Source: Actinacidiphila glaucinigra (GTDB taxonomy: Bacteria; Actinomycetota; Actinomycetes; Streptomycetales; Streptomycetaceae). Taken from it: a DNA stretch of 64,000 nucleotides. The notes beneath the pieces were generated by a model. The model was not told the DNA's origin. It saw nothing but the letters and a program-made list of their open reading frames with translations, and searched no databases. The translations under genes and the position numbers were made by a program. Numbering within the stretch: the first letter of the stretch is position 1; every line of letters begins with the position of its first letter. This document shows, in pieces, positions 25,254-33,697 of this stretch. The stretch spans positions 124,001 through 188,000 of the forward strand of contig NZ_FZOF01000010.1 in NCBI RefSeq assembly GCF_900188405.1, in the 5' to 3' direction.

Positions 25254-25267
25254 TGAGAGCGCTCTCA
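25254..25267. promoter_or_regulatory. LacI-family operator, proximal to GH16
   Basis: The perfect 14-bp palindrome TGAGAGCGCTCTCA with a central GC step is of the LacI-family type (compare the CebR box TGGGAGCGCTCCCA). It lies 60 bp upstream of the GH16 start, where a repressor would block transcription in the absence of the glucan-derived inducer. No LacI gene is in the window. Confidence 0.8.
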
Positions 25268-25470
25268 TCCGGCGGGAACACCTTCCCGCCAGGGCGAACC
25301 GCGGTCAATACATGGAACAAAAGAAGTCCCACACGGTTTCCTGCCTTCACTGCTTGGAGGCGGTGGGGGCGGGCGGGGGCGGGTCGCGCTGCGCTGCGGT
25401 GTCGAAGTGACAGTCAGCGCAGGGGTGTTGAGGGTCGCCCAGGATGCAGCTCTGACTGCGTTCGCGCTGT

Positions 25471-25484
25471 TGAGAGCGCTCTCT
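25471..25484. promoter_or_regulatory. Second LacI-family operator copy
   Basis: TGAGAGCGCTCTCT matches the proximal operator at 13 of 14 positions and lies about 217 bp further upstream of GH16. The pair could support DNA looping. The rest of the gap between GH16 and the DUF6131 gene (25194-25764) shows no gene. Confidence 0.65.
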
Positions 25485-25764
25485 CAGGTGAGGTCGTGAA
25501 CCCGGCCGGCGCCACACCGGTCGAATCCCGCGGTCATGAACTGCGAGGAGCCGGGTAGCCGATCCGTGTACGAATGGGCGTGAATGCGAAGCCGGCAGAT
25601 CCGTGCCGCAGGCGCGGACGGCGGGCGACGTCGACGCCCGGTCCCGTCCGAACGGGGCCGGGCGCGACCGCGGACCGCGCGGTCAACGCCCCGGGGCCGC
25701 GCCCCGAGGCGTGTCCGGCCCGGGACGCGGCAACGGCGACCAGGGCCGAGCAAGGGAGTGCATC

Positions 25765-25920
25765 ATGATCATCCTCGGCATCATCCTGCTCATCATCGGA
25801 TTCCTGACCGGAATCTCCATCCTGTGGACCCTGGGAGTCATCCTCGTGGTCATCGGCCTGGTGCTCTGGGTCCTGGGCGCCATGGGGCACGCCGTCGCGG
25901 GGCGCCGCCACTACTACTGA
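25765..25920 (+). CDS. DUF6131-type tiny membrane protein
   Basis: A 51-residue, almost entirely hydrophobic protein: MIILGIILLIIGFLTGISIL then WTLGVILVVIGLVLWVLGAM, ending HAVAGRRHYY. Two membrane helices with a short basic tail match the actinobacterial DUF6131 pattern. AAGGGAG lies 6 nt before the ATG. Function unknown. A strong hairpin follows 20 bp after the stop. Confidence 0.8.
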   Translation: MIILGIILLIIGFLTGISILWTLGVILVVIGLVLWVLGAMGHAVAGRRHYY

Positions 25921-25940
25921 CGGCCGGTGAGCCCGAGTTC

Positions 25941-25973
25941 GCGCCGCGCCCTGAGTCCCCGGGGGCGCGGCGC
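25941..25973 (+). terminator. Terminator after the DUF6131 gene
   Basis: An 11-bp perfect GC stem, GCGCCGCGCCC (25941-25951) with GGGCGCGGCGC (25963-25973), begins 20 bp past the stop. No T-run follows, as usual in Streptomyces. Confidence 0.65.
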
Positions 25974-26136
25974 CCTCATGGGCACGGACGGGGCGGGCGG
26001 GGCGCGGCCCACCCGGCCCATCCGCGCCGCCCGGGGCCGGGGTCGCCCGGATGGGCCGCCTGCAGTGGTCACCGGCGCGCGCTGGGGATTGGTTGTGATA
26101 TGTCCCCCCGACGCCCAGGTGCACTGGAGTATTCGC

Positions 26137-27342
26137 ATGGAATCCGGTTCCTCCGCGCACAACTGCCCCTTCGACTTCGCCGAAGCCCTCGAGTTCGACC
26201 CGCAGCTGAAGCAGTTCATGGAGAACGATCAGATCTCCCGCATCAAGCTGCCGCACGGCGAGGGTGAGGCCTGGCTCGTCACGCGGTACGAGGACGTGCG
26301 GACGGTGACGACCGACCGGCGTTTCAGCCGCGCCGCCGTCGTCGGCAAGGACTTCCCCCGCATGACGCCGGAGCCGATCGTCCAGGACGAGGCCATCAAC
26401 GTGATGGACCCGCCGGACAGCAGCCGGCTGCGCTCGCTGGTCTCCAAGGGCTTCACCCCGCGGAACGTCGAGCACATGCGCCCCAGCATCGAGCGGGTCG
26501 TCGCCGAACTGCTCGACGGCATGGAGGAGAGCGGCTCCCCGGCCGACCTCGTGGAGCACCTGGCGGCGCCCCTGCCGCTGGCCGCCATCTGCGAGGTGCT
26601 CGACATCCCCGACGAGGACAGCTGGGAGCTGCGCGGCCACGCCCGCACCATGATGGACTTCAGCCCCGACAACCGGGACGCCGCCGTCCACTCCAAGGCC
26701 TACCTGCGGGAGTACTTCACCAAGCTCACCGCCGAACGGCGCGCCCGCCCGGGCGACGACCTGGTCAGCGTGCTGGCCACCGCCCGTGACGGGGACGAGA
26801 TCCTCAACGACAAGGAACTCGCCGTCATGGCCATGGTCCTGCTCATCACGGGCCAGGACACCACGTCGAACGAGATCGGCAACATCGCGTACACCCTGCT
26901 CACCCGCCCGCGGGAGCTGGCCATGCTGCGCGAGCGGCCGGACCGCATCCCGCAGGCCATCGAGGAGATGCTGCGGTACATCCCGTTCCGCAAGGGCGTC
27001 GGCATCCCGCGGATCGCCGTCGAGGACGTGGAGATGGGCGGCGTGCTGATCCGGGCCGGTGACGTCGTCCACGTCTCGTACCTGACCGCGAACCGCGACC
27101 CCGAGAAGTACGACCGCCCCGACGAGCTGGACCTGGACCGCACCGGCACGCCCCACATGACCTTCGGCTGGGGCGGCCACCACTGCCTGGGCGCGCCGCT
27201 GGCGACCATGGAGCTCCAGGTGGCCTTCAGGGAGCTGCTGCGCCGCTTCCCGGACCTGAGGCTGGCCAAGCCGGCCGACGAGGTGCGGTGGAGCGCCACG
27301 TCGATCTGGCGCTACCCGGTGGCCCTGCACGTCGCCTGGTGA
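26137..27342 (+). CDS. Cytochrome P450, CYP158-like (probable flaviolin/THN-coupling partner of RppA)
   Basis: A 401-residue soluble P450. The oxygen-activating I-helix is MVLLITGQDTTSNEIGN, the K-helix has EEMLRYIPF (ExxR), and the haem loop is FGWGGHHCLGAPLA with the Cys ligand. AWLVTRYEDVRTVTTDRRFS, the phrase VGIPRIAVEDVEMGGVLIRAGD (core IAVEDVEMGG) and VHVSYLTANRDPE resemble Streptomyces CYP158A enzymes, which couple flaviolin into pigmented dimers and trimers. Position just upstream of rppA supports this. GGAG lies 7 nt before the ATG. A strong terminator separates it from rppA, so the two are not simply co-transcribed. Assignment to CYP158 is from recall, not alignment. Confidence 0.85.
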   Translation: MESGSSAHNCPFDFAEALEFDPQLKQFMENDQISRIKLPHGEGEAWLVTRYEDVRTVTTDRRFSRAAVVGKDFPRMTPEPIVQDEAINVMDPPDSSRLRSLVSKGFTPRNVEHMRPSIERVVAELLDGMEESGSPADLVEHLAAPLPLAAICEVLDIPDEDSWELRGHARTMMDFSPDNRDAAVHSKAYLREYFTKLTAERRARPGDDLVSVLATARDGDEILNDKELAVMAMVLLITGQDTTSNEIGNIAYTLLTRPRELAMLRERPDRIPQAIEEMLRYIPFRKGVGIPRIAVEDVEMGGVLIRAGDVVHVSYLTANRDPEKYDRPDELDLDRTGTPHMTFGWGGHHCLGAPLATMELQVAFRELLRRFPDLRLAKPADEVRWSATSIWRYPVALHVAW

Positions 27343-27361
27343 ACCGCCCCCCGGCGCCGAT

Positions 27362-27394
27362 CCGGCCCCGCACCCCTCACGGGTGCGGGGCCGG
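27362..27394 (+). terminator. Strong terminator between the P450 gene and rppA
   Basis: A perfect 14-bp stem, CCGGCCCCGCACCC (27362-27375) with GGGTGCGGGGCCGG (27381-27394), and a 5-nt loop CTCAC, 20 bp after the P450 stop. Confidence 0.85.
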
Positions 27395-27701
27395 CTTCGT
27401 CACGTCGTCCCTTGTGAGCGCGGGTGCGGGCCGCTCCGACATGCGGAATCCGCCCAAGTGACGTACGTTTTCCTGGTGGACGCAAATCTGAACAGGCCAT
27501 GAATCCACTTCGACAGCGGCCGGTCCCTTCTTGTGAACCGACTTTTGCCGGGACCTCCTGAAAGTCCCCTGTGGGTGCGCCGATGAATGCGCCCGTACCC
27601 CCTACCGCATTTTCGTGACAGGTACGGGCCTGCTCCGGAAATCCCGGAGCAGCGCACCAGATGGACCATAGCCCGCCGAGGGGCAGGAAATGGAGCCACC
27701 C
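27395..27701 (+). promoter_or_regulatory. Promoter and leader region of rppA
   Basis: A 307-bp gene-free stretch, less GC-rich than its surroundings, between the P450 terminator and rppA. It contains a hairpin TGCTCCGG (27631-27638)/CCGGAGCA (27644-27651) about 50 bp before the start, and the near-repeats ACCCCCTACCGCA and GGTACGGGCC around 27595-27630. No reliable -35/-10 could be fixed. The region should hold the rppA promoter and any developmental control. Confidence 0.5.
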
Positions 27702-28808
27702 ATGGCTGTTCTGTGCAAGCCGGTGATCTCGGTTCCCGACAACGTTATCACCTGCGAACAAACGCTTGAGCTGGCACGACGGCTGCACAAGGACCACCCG
27801 CAACTCGGCCTGACCCTCAGGCTCATTGAGAACACGGGCGTTCAGAAGCGGCACCTGATCCAGCCGATCGAAGAGGTGCTCAAACACCCGGGCTTCGACG
27901 TACGCAGCCAGATCTACGAGGCGGAGTCGAAGGCACGGGTACCGGCCGTCGTGCGAAAGGCGCTCGACCAGGCCGAGTTGGAGCCCGAGGACATCGACAT
28001 CATCGTGTACGTGTCGTGCACGGGCTTCATGATGCCCTCGCTGACCGCGTGGCTCATCAACAAGATGGGCTTCCGCCACGACACCCGTCAACTGCCGATC
28101 GCGCAGCTCGGTTGTGCGGCGGGAGGTGCGGCCATCAACCGCGCCCACGACTTCTGCACGGCGTACCCCGAGTCCAACGCCCTGATCGTGGCATGCGAGT
28201 TCTGCTCGCTGTGCTACCAGCCCACGGACCTCAGCGTCGGAACGCTGCTCTCCAACGGGCTGTTCGGCGACGGCATCGCCGCCGCCGTCGTCCGCGGCAG
28301 CGGCGGCACCGGGATGCGGCTGGAGCGCAACGCCTCCTACCTCATCCCGAACACCGAGGAGTGGATCTCCTACGCGGTGCGCCAGACGGGCTTCCACTTC
28401 CAGCTCGACAAGCGCGTGCCCGGCACCATGGAGCCCCTGGCACCGGTACTGCGCCAGGTCGCCGAGGACCACGCCTGGAACGCCGCCAAGCTGGACTACT
28501 ACATCATCCACGCCGGCGGCCCCCGCATCCTGGACGACCTGTGCCGCTTCCTCGGCGTCCCGCCGGAGTCGTTCCGGTTCAGCCGGGCCACGCTGACCGA
28601 GTACGGCAACATCGCGAGCGCCGTCGTCCTCGACGCCCTGTACCGGATGTTCGAGGAGGGCTCCGCCCTCGACGGGCACCGCGGACTGCTGGCCGGCTTC
28701 GGCCCGGGCATCACCGCGGAGATGGTCCTGGGGACATGGGTCACCAACGGGCTCGACTCCACGATGACGCCCCAGCACTCCTACGGGGAGTACGACGTCA
28801 TCACCTGA
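27702..28808 (+). CDS. rppA: Type III polyketide synthase, 1,3,6,8-tetrahydroxynaphthalene synthase RppA
   Basis: A 368-residue chalcone-synthase-fold enzyme strongly resembling S. griseus RppA throughout. The catalytic triad is Cys138 (AQLGCAAGGAA), His270 (IIHAGGPRI) and Asn303 (YGNIAS); Tyr224, linked to starter choice in RppA enzymes, is present (WISYAVR). It condenses five malonyl-CoA to THN, which oxidises to flaviolin and feeds brown pigments after P450 coupling. The ATG has GGAG at 6 nt; an ATG 12 nt upstream is also possible. The adjacent P450 is the likely tailoring enzyme. Confidence 0.96.
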   Translation: MAVLCKPVISVPDNVITCEQTLELARRLHKDHPQLGLTLRLIENTGVQKRHLIQPIEEVLKHPGFDVRSQIYEAESKARVPAVVRKALDQAELEPEDIDIIVYVSCTGFMMPSLTAWLINKMGFRHDTRQLPIAQLGCAAGGAAINRAHDFCTAYPESNALIVACEFCSLCYQPTDLSVGTLLSNGLFGDGIAAAVVRGSGGTGMRLERNASYLIPNTEEWISYAVRQTGFHFQLDKRVPGTMEPLAPVLRQVAEDHAWNAAKLDYYIIHAGGPRILDDLCRFLGVPPESFRFSRATLTEYGNIASAVVLDALYRMFEEGSALDGHRGLLAGFGPGITAEMVLGTWVTNGLDSTMTPQHSYGEYDVIT

Positions 28809-28829
28809 GCCGCGGCCCCGGCGGGCGAC

Positions 28830-28889
28830 GGTCCGGGCCGGCGGTGACCGGGGACGCCACAGCGTCCCCGCCACCGGCCGGCCCGGACC
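28830..28889 (+). terminator. Long hairpin terminator after rppA
   Basis: GGTCCGGGC (28830-28838) pairs with GCCCGGACC (28881-28889), and inner GGGGACGC/GCGTCCCC extends the stem around the loop CACA. It begins 22 bp after the rppA stop and lies before the convergent hydrolase gene, so it may serve both. Confidence 0.75.
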
Positions 28890-28969
28890 CCGACGGCCGG
28901 GTGAGGCCCGTACGGGCTTGCGACGCGGCGGCCACGCGGCCGCCGCGTCGCACCCGTTCCACCGGACCG

Positions 28970-29878
28970 TCAGGCGGGAACCACCCGCTCCCGGGCGGTC
29001 ACGAAGCCCACCACCGCCTCCGCGAAGCGCCCGGGCTCCTCGAGGTGGCCGAAGTGCCCGCTGTTCTCCAGGACCACCAGCTCCGATTGGGGGATCAGCT
29101 CGTGCAGTTCACCGGCCCACCGCATCCCGCAGACCACGTCGTACCGGCCGGCCACGACCAGCGCAGGCACGGTGAGAGCCCCCAACTGTCCCCGGTCGTC
29201 GATGAGATCGGGGACGAGATGCTCGTCCAGTCCCGAGATGTGCGTACCCGCCACCGCGGCGCGCAGCGGCGCGAACTCCTCCTCCCGGCCCCAGTAGTCG
29301 GCGAAGTACGCGGGCAGCAGCCCCTTGAGGGCCGCCGTCATCTCCACGTCGTCGGAGATCGCGGACACCCCCTGAAGGGCCCCCAGGACCTCCGGCAGAC
29401 CGGGGTGACCCGCGTGCCGGACGGCGAACTCCTGGACCATGCGCATCGCCTCGGCCCCGTGCTCGGGGCCGGTGATCGGCGCGCTGTCGTACAGGACGAT
29501 CCCTGCGACGCGCGCGGGCCGGCGCAGTGCGTGGTACTGGACGACGAAGCCGCCGTGCGAGTGCCCGAGGAGGTGCACGCGCGGGACGCCCAGGTGGTCG
29601 ACGAGCGCGTCCAGGAACCGGCTGTAGAGCTCACGGGTGTACCCGTGCGGGTGCGAGGGGAGACGGCCCGAGCCGCCGGTGCCGACCGGCTCCGGGTAGA
29701 CGACCGTGAGCTGCCGTTCGACCTCGGGCATGCGCAGGTACTCCCAGAACACGCCCGGCCCGCCCGAGTGCGCGATGCACACCGGGCCGGTGCCGTGGAC
29801 GTGGTAGCGCTGGACGACCCCGTCCACCTCGAAGGTGTGGGTACCGGGGGACAGGGGGCCGGTCAGGGGGGTGGGCAT
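28970..29878 (-). CDS. Alpha/beta hydrolase, proline-iminopeptidase-like
   Basis: A 302-residue alpha/beta hydrolase. Features in order are HSGGPGVFWEYLRMPE (HGGPG-type oxyanion motif of proline iminopeptidases), DPVGTGGS-like EPVGTGGSGRLP, nucleophile elbow GHSHGGF with Ser near 118, catalytic Asp near 250 (VAGRYDVVCG) and His near 277 (ENSGHFGHLEEP). Such enzymes are peptidases or esterases/lactonases; the substrate is unknown. GGAG lies 7 nt before the ATG. It converges on rppA and is not clearly part of pigment synthesis. Confidence 0.85.
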   Translation of the reverse strand: MPTPLTGPLSPGTHTFEVDGVVQRYHVHGTGPVCIAHSGGPGVFWEYLRMPEVERQLTVVYPEPVGTGGSGRLPSHPHGYTRELYSRFLDALVDHLGVPRVHLLGHSHGGFVVQYHALRRPARVAGIVLYDSAPITGPEHGAEAMRMVQEFAVRHAGHPGLPEVLGALQGVSAISDDVEMTAALKGLLPAYFADYWGREEEFAPLRAAVAGTHISGLDEHLVPDLIDDRGQLGALTVPALVVAGRYDVVCGMRWAGELHELIPQSELVVLENSGHFGHLEEPGRFAEAVVGFVTARERVVPA

Positions 29879-30114
29879 CGGTACTCCGTATCCGGAAGGT
29901 GTCGAGGACACCGACAGGACGCGGGGCGGCACGTGAAGTTCGATCGCCCGAGGGTGACGGTCGTCACATCCGGGGCGACGGCGCCGGGAGCGCCGGGCGA
30001 GCACGCACGGATGGGCCGGTCGGCCCCGTCCTGCGGCGGAAATGATCCGTGCGGCCCCTGCTGCGGGAGCGCCGGCGCGTGCGACGGTCGTCGGACAGGG
30101 AAGGGAGCACGGCC

Positions 30115-30687
30115 ATGGGCGGCAGGGCGGTGTTCTGGCGCTGGCGCCGCAATCCGCTGCGGCGCCGCTGCGATGTCGTGGAGGCCTGTACGGGCGTGGC
30201 GGCCGCCCTGCTGATCGCCGCCGGGGCACCGGCGGCCGGCGCGGCCACGGCGGTCGCGGTGGAGCACTCCGAGCTCCGGCGCAGCCAGGGCACCCACCTG
30301 GCGACGGCCTTCCTGACCGAGGACGCCGCCAGGGCCGTGGAGAACCCGTACACCGGCTCCATCGGGAAGGTCCTCACCCCCGTCCGGTGGACCGCGCCCG
30401 ACGGCTCCACCCGGACCGGCCTGGCCCGCGTCGAACCGGGCAGCCCCGCGGGATCCCCCGCCACCGTCTGGCTGGACGCGGACGGCCGCCTGCAGCAGAA
30501 CCGGCTCACCCCCGCGCAGGCCGAGGCCCAGGGAGTGGTCTTCGGCACGGTCGCCGCGGCCGGCGCCTGCGCGCTGGTCCTGGCCGGACGGTGGGTCGTC
30601 CGCCTGCGGATCGACCGCCATCGCGCGGCGGCATGGGCCCGAGAGTGGGAGGAGACCGGCCCCTCATGGGGCCACCGCAGGGCCTGA
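30115..30687 (+). CDS. Rv1733c-family two-helix membrane protein
   Basis: A 190-residue protein beginning WRWRRNPLRRRCDVVEACTG, the family signature, followed by helix one (VAAALLIAAGAPAAGAATAV). An external domain has TGLARVEPGSPAGSPATVWLD and the second helix is near 140-160 (VVFGTVAAAGACALVLAG), with a basic cytosolic tail. Rv1733c-type proteins are widespread in actinomycetes and in M. tuberculosis belong to the dormancy regulon; the function is unknown. AAGGGAG precedes the ATG at 8 nt. A universal stress gene follows 74 bp downstream on the same strand, fitting a stress-linked unit. Confidence 0.85.
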   Translation: MGGRAVFWRWRRNPLRRRCDVVEACTGVAAALLIAAGAPAAGAATAVAVEHSELRRSQGTHLATAFLTEDAARAVENPYTGSIGKVLTPVRWTAPDGSTRTGLARVEPGSPAGSPATVWLDADGRLQQNRLTPAQAEAQGVVFGTVAAAGACALVLAGRWVVRLRIDRHRAAAWAREWEETGPSWGHRRA

Positions 30688-30714
30688 GCCCGGGAGGACC
30701 CGAGGCGGACGAGC

Positions 30715-30741
30715 GGCAGATCGGCAGATCGGCAGATCGGC
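30715..30741. repeat. 8-bp tandem repeat GGCAGATC x3
   Basis: Three exact copies of GGCAGATC followed by GGCAGG, ending about 20 bp before the universal stress gene start. It lies in the probable leader of that gene. Confidence 0.85.
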
Positions 30742-30761
30742 AGGGCGGACGAGGAGGCGCG

Positions 30762-31649
30762 GTGAGCGGCCTGGTGGTCGTAGGAGCGGACGGCTCGGCC
30801 TCGAGCCTCGCCGCCGTCGGTACGGCGGCCCGGGAGGCCGCGTTGCGCGGCGCGGGACTGCGGGTGGTGCACGCCTTCCTGTGGCCGGCGATGCACGTGC
30901 CCCTCGGGCCCTCCGGCCTCGGACCGCCCGAGGGCGGCCTGCGGCACGCGGCGCAGCGTGTGGTGGCGGAGGCGGTGGAACGTGCGAGGAGCGCGGCACC
31001 GGAGGTGGACGTCACCCACGCCGTGATGACCGGGGAGCCCCTCACCGTGCTGGAGGCCCAGTCGCGCGCCGCCGAACTCGTGGTCGTGGGATCCCGCGGC
31101 ATGGGCGGCTTCGTTGGCCTCATGCTGGGCTCGACGGCCGTGCACCTCGCCGCACACGGCCAGTGCCCGGTCATGGTGGTCCGGGAGCAGCCGGCCGCCG
31201 GCGGCCCGGTCCTGCTCGGCGTCGACGGTTCCCCGGCCGGCGCGGACGCGGTCGACTTCGCCTTCGCCGAGGCCGCGTTGCGCGGCGCCGGACTCCTCGC
31301 CCTGCACGCGTGGACCCCCTGGCACACGCCGGTGCCGCCGCCGCAGGACCCCGCGATGCCGTACGCGAGCGAGCCGGGCGAACTCGCCCGCACCGAGGAA
31401 CGCCTGGTCGCCGAGGCGATCGCGGGACGGCGGGAGACCCACCCAGGCGTCGAGGTCCGTACGAAGGCGGTGCGCGGCGGGACCCGCGAGACCCTCATCG
31501 AGGCGAGCCGGACCGCACAGCTCCTCGTCGTCGGCGCGCGGGGACGGGGCGGCTTCACCGGCCTGGTGCTCGGCTCCGTCAGCCAGGCGCTGCTCCACCA
31601 CGCCCACTGCCCGGTCGCCGTGGTGCGGGGCTCCGCCGCCGCGCGGTGA
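30762..31649 (+). CDS. Tandem-domain universal stress protein (UspA family)
   Basis: A 295-residue protein of two UspA domains. Domain 1 begins VVVGADGSASSLAA and carries the nucleotide motif VVVGSRGMGGFVGLMLGSTAVH (core GSRGMGG, GST). Domain 2 begins LLGVDGSPAGADAV and has VVGARGRGGFTGLVLGSVSQ. Both ATP-binding G-2x-G-9x-G(S/T) motifs are intact. The GTG start has GAGGAGG at 5 nt. Such proteins in actinomycetes respond to hypoxia and other stress. It follows the Rv1733c-like gene, and a second tandem USP lies 1.1 kb downstream. Confidence 0.93.
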   Translation: MSGLVVVGADGSASSLAAVGTAAREAALRGAGLRVVHAFLWPAMHVPLGPSGLGPPEGGLRHAAQRVVAEAVERARSAAPEVDVTHAVMTGEPLTVLEAQSRAAELVVVGSRGMGGFVGLMLGSTAVHLAAHGQCPVMVVREQPAAGGPVLLGVDGSPAGADAVDFAFAEAALRGAGLLALHAWTPWHTPVPPPQDPAMPYASEPGELARTEERLVAEAIAGRRETHPGVEVRTKAVRGGTRETLIEASRTAQLLVVGARGRGGFTGLVLGSVSQALLHHAHCPVAVVRGSAAAR

Positions 31650-31740
31650 GGGCAGCGCGCACGACCGACGTCTCAACACGCCGCGGCCGCCGAACAGGCC
31701 GCGCCCGCGGAGCCGTACGGGCGATCATGAGGCCATGACC

Positions 31741-32295
31741 ATGGACTACTGGCTGGTGCTCGCGGACTCCGAGCGGGAGCAGTGGGGGTACTCCCCCCGG
31801 CAAACCGTCGGCCCGCTGAGCTTCGGAACCGATCGGCAGGATGCCGTCGCAACGATGGAGGAGCACGGTTTCACCGCCATGGAGACAGCGATCGATCGCT
31901 GGAACCCACAGCGTGCGCAGTGGCGTGTCGAGTTTCGCAGGACCGCGTCGGACGAGCGTCGACCTGCCGTGAAGTGTTACTTCGTCGAGGGCGTGGGCCT
32001 GACGAGCGTGCTGGTCGACGGGCTGCGGGGTCCGCAGGTCACCTTCCGGGGCGTTCGCCTGATAGGCCGCGTGCCGTCAGAGCTCTCCGCGGAGATGGAG
32101 GCGCGGGCGCTGGAGCGCGGGGAGGGCATCTGGTTCAGCCTGTCGGGCGACTTGAGCTGGCCCGGCCTCGACTTCGACCGGGGCGCGCAGCGAGCAGGCG
32201 ATACCGCCGTGAGCTGGGCTGTGTTCTTCCGTACGGGGGAGATCGCGGGTTCCTCCTGGGACATCAATCCGGCAGAGGTCTGGAGCCACTGGTAG
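31741..32295 (+). CDS. Uncharacterised cytosolic protein
   Basis: A 184-residue soluble protein starting MDYWLVLADSEREQWGYSPRQ, with later segments VKCYFVEGVGLTSVLVD, GPQVTFRGVRLIGRVPSEL and a Trp-rich end SWDINPAEVWSHW. I recall similar uncharacterised Streptomyces proteins but no assigned role; small size and aromatic-rich beta strands would also suit a toxin-immunity protein, which is only a guess. GAGG lies 8 nt before this ATG; another ATG 6 nt upstream is in frame but too close to it. Codon choice is less GC-biased than its neighbours, suggesting later acquisition. Confidence 0.7.
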   Translation: MDYWLVLADSEREQWGYSPRQTVGPLSFGTDRQDAVATMEEHGFTAMETAIDRWNPQRAQWRVEFRRTASDERRPAVKCYFVEGVGLTSVLVDGLRGPQVTFRGVRLIGRVPSELSAEMEARALERGEGIWFSLSGDLSWPGLDFDRGAQRAGDTAVSWAVFFRTGEIAGSSWDINPAEVWSHW

Positions 32296-32744
32296 GTCGC
32301 TCCTGCCCCGCCCTTCAGCCGACGCCCACCCCCTTTGAGGACGCTCCGGTCGAACGGTGGCGGCCCCGCACTCTTGAACGGGACCCGCGTCGACTGCCGG
32401 CGGTCCGGGTCCGGGGCGATCTCGAGCATCGGCGCCTCGTCCGCCTCCTCGACGGCCGGCCCGGGTCCCCGGTGGCCGGAGAACCGGAGCCCGATGCCCC
32501 CGGTCGCGGCGGCGTCCCGCCGTACGTCGCGGCTGCGTCACCCCCTGCCGCCGCGCCCGGATCCGCCCCCGTACGCTTGATCGCAGCGGTGACCTGCTCC
32601 CACTGTCCCGGACGACGCATGCCGCGGCCCATGGGCCGATCGGCCCCCGGCCGGGCCCGGCGGCCCCTGCCCGGGGCCCGCGGCCGGCGGGAAGCTGGGG
32701 GCGAACAGCCCATGCCCTTCGTCCCGTTCGCCAGGAGGCACCTC
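32296..32744. other. Gene-free stretch between uncharacterised gene and USP
   Basis: About 450 bp. Open frames exist on both strands but their translations are Arg/Pro/Gly-rich without conserved motifs or ribosome sites. It should contain the promoter of the downstream universal stress gene; no operator or hairpin stands out. Confidence 0.5.
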
Positions 32745-33671
32745 ATGTCCCGTACGGTCACCGCCGGTCTCGACGGATCGCCCGAGAGCCGTGCCGCGGC
32801 GGACTGGGCCGCCCGCGAGGCACTGCGCCGCGGGCTGCCGCTGCGGCTCGTGCACGTCCACGAGTGGCAGCCGTACAGCTCCGTCTACGCCCCGCTGGCC
32901 GGTGCGGTGGCCGCGGTGGACCCCGACGTCCAGCAGCAGTGGGCCGAGTCCGTGCCGCGCGAGGCCGCCGCCGTACTGGCCGGGCGCCATCCGGACCTGG
33001 AGATCTCCGCCGGTCGCGTGAGCGGGCAGCCCGCGGCGGCCCTCGCGGCCGCCGCCGAGGAATCGGAGCTGCTGGTGCTCGGCTCCCGCGGCCTCGGCGC
33101 GCTCGCCGGGTTCCTCGTCGGCTCTGTGGCCTCCGCGACCGTCGCCCAGGCCGTCCGGCCCGTCGTCCTGGTACGGGCCGGTGAGAAGGGCGACGACGAG
33201 CACCGCCCGGACCTCGACGGGCTGGTCTCGGAGTACACGCCCTTCCGCGACGTGGTGCTCGGCATCGACCTGGCCCGGCCCCACGACGATCTGCTGGCCT
33301 TCGCCTTCGAGGCCGCCATGCTGCGCGGGACGGGCCTGCGCGTCGTCCACGGCTGGAACCTGCCGGCCTCCTACGGCTACAACCCCGCGGCCATCGCCCT
33401 CGACCTGGAGCACGAGCTGACCGGCGCCCAGGCGAAGGCGCTGACCCAGGTGCTGGCACCGTGGCGGGCCAAGTACCCCGCCGTCGACGTCGTCGAGCAC
33501 TCCGTGGCCGGCGGGGCGGCGCACCACCTGATCGAGGCCGCGGCCGACGCCTCGCTGGTCGTCGTCGGCCGCCGTGTCCGGCGCGCGGCCGCCGGGCTGC
33601 ACGTCGGCCCGGTGACGCACGCCGTGCTGCACCACGCCAAGGCGCCCGTGGCGGTCGTCCCGCACGACTGA
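32745..33671 (+). CDS. Tandem-domain universal stress protein (UspA family)
   Basis: A 308-residue protein with two UspA domains: TVTAGLDGSPESRAAADWAAREAL with GSRGLGALAGFLVGSVA (core GSRGLGALAG), then VVLGIDLARPHDDLLAF and a degenerate second nucleotide motif VVVGRRVRRAAAGLHVGPVTHA, in which the usual second Gly of the loop is Arg. The second domain may thus not bind ATP. AGGAGG lies 6 nt before the ATG. It is related in layout to the 30.8-kb USP but clearly a different paralog. Confidence 0.93.
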   Translation: MSRTVTAGLDGSPESRAAADWAAREALRRGLPLRLVHVHEWQPYSSVYAPLAGAVAAVDPDVQQQWAESVPREAAAVLAGRHPDLEISAGRVSGQPAAALAAAAEESELLVLGSRGLGALAGFLVGSVASATVAQAVRPVVLVRAGEKGDDEHRPDLDGLVSEYTPFRDVVLGIDLARPHDDLLAFAFEAAMLRGTGLRVVHGWNLPASYGYNPAAIALDLEHELTGAQAKALTQVLAPWRAKYPAVDVVEHSVAGGAAHHLIEAAADASLVVVGRRVRRAAAGLHVGPVTHAVLHHAKAPVAVVPHD

Positions 33672-33697
33672 CCCCGGGCGCCCCGGCGCGGCCCGGG

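Noticed and set aside
26137..29878. Larger biosynthetic cluster around rppA
   Set aside because: Only the P450 fits known THN chemistry; the convergent hydrolase and the stress genes show no link to polyketide tailoring.
32296..32744. Possible gene in the gap before the second universal stress protein
   Set aside because: Translations on both strands are Arg/Pro-rich, unconserved in pattern and lack ribosome sites.
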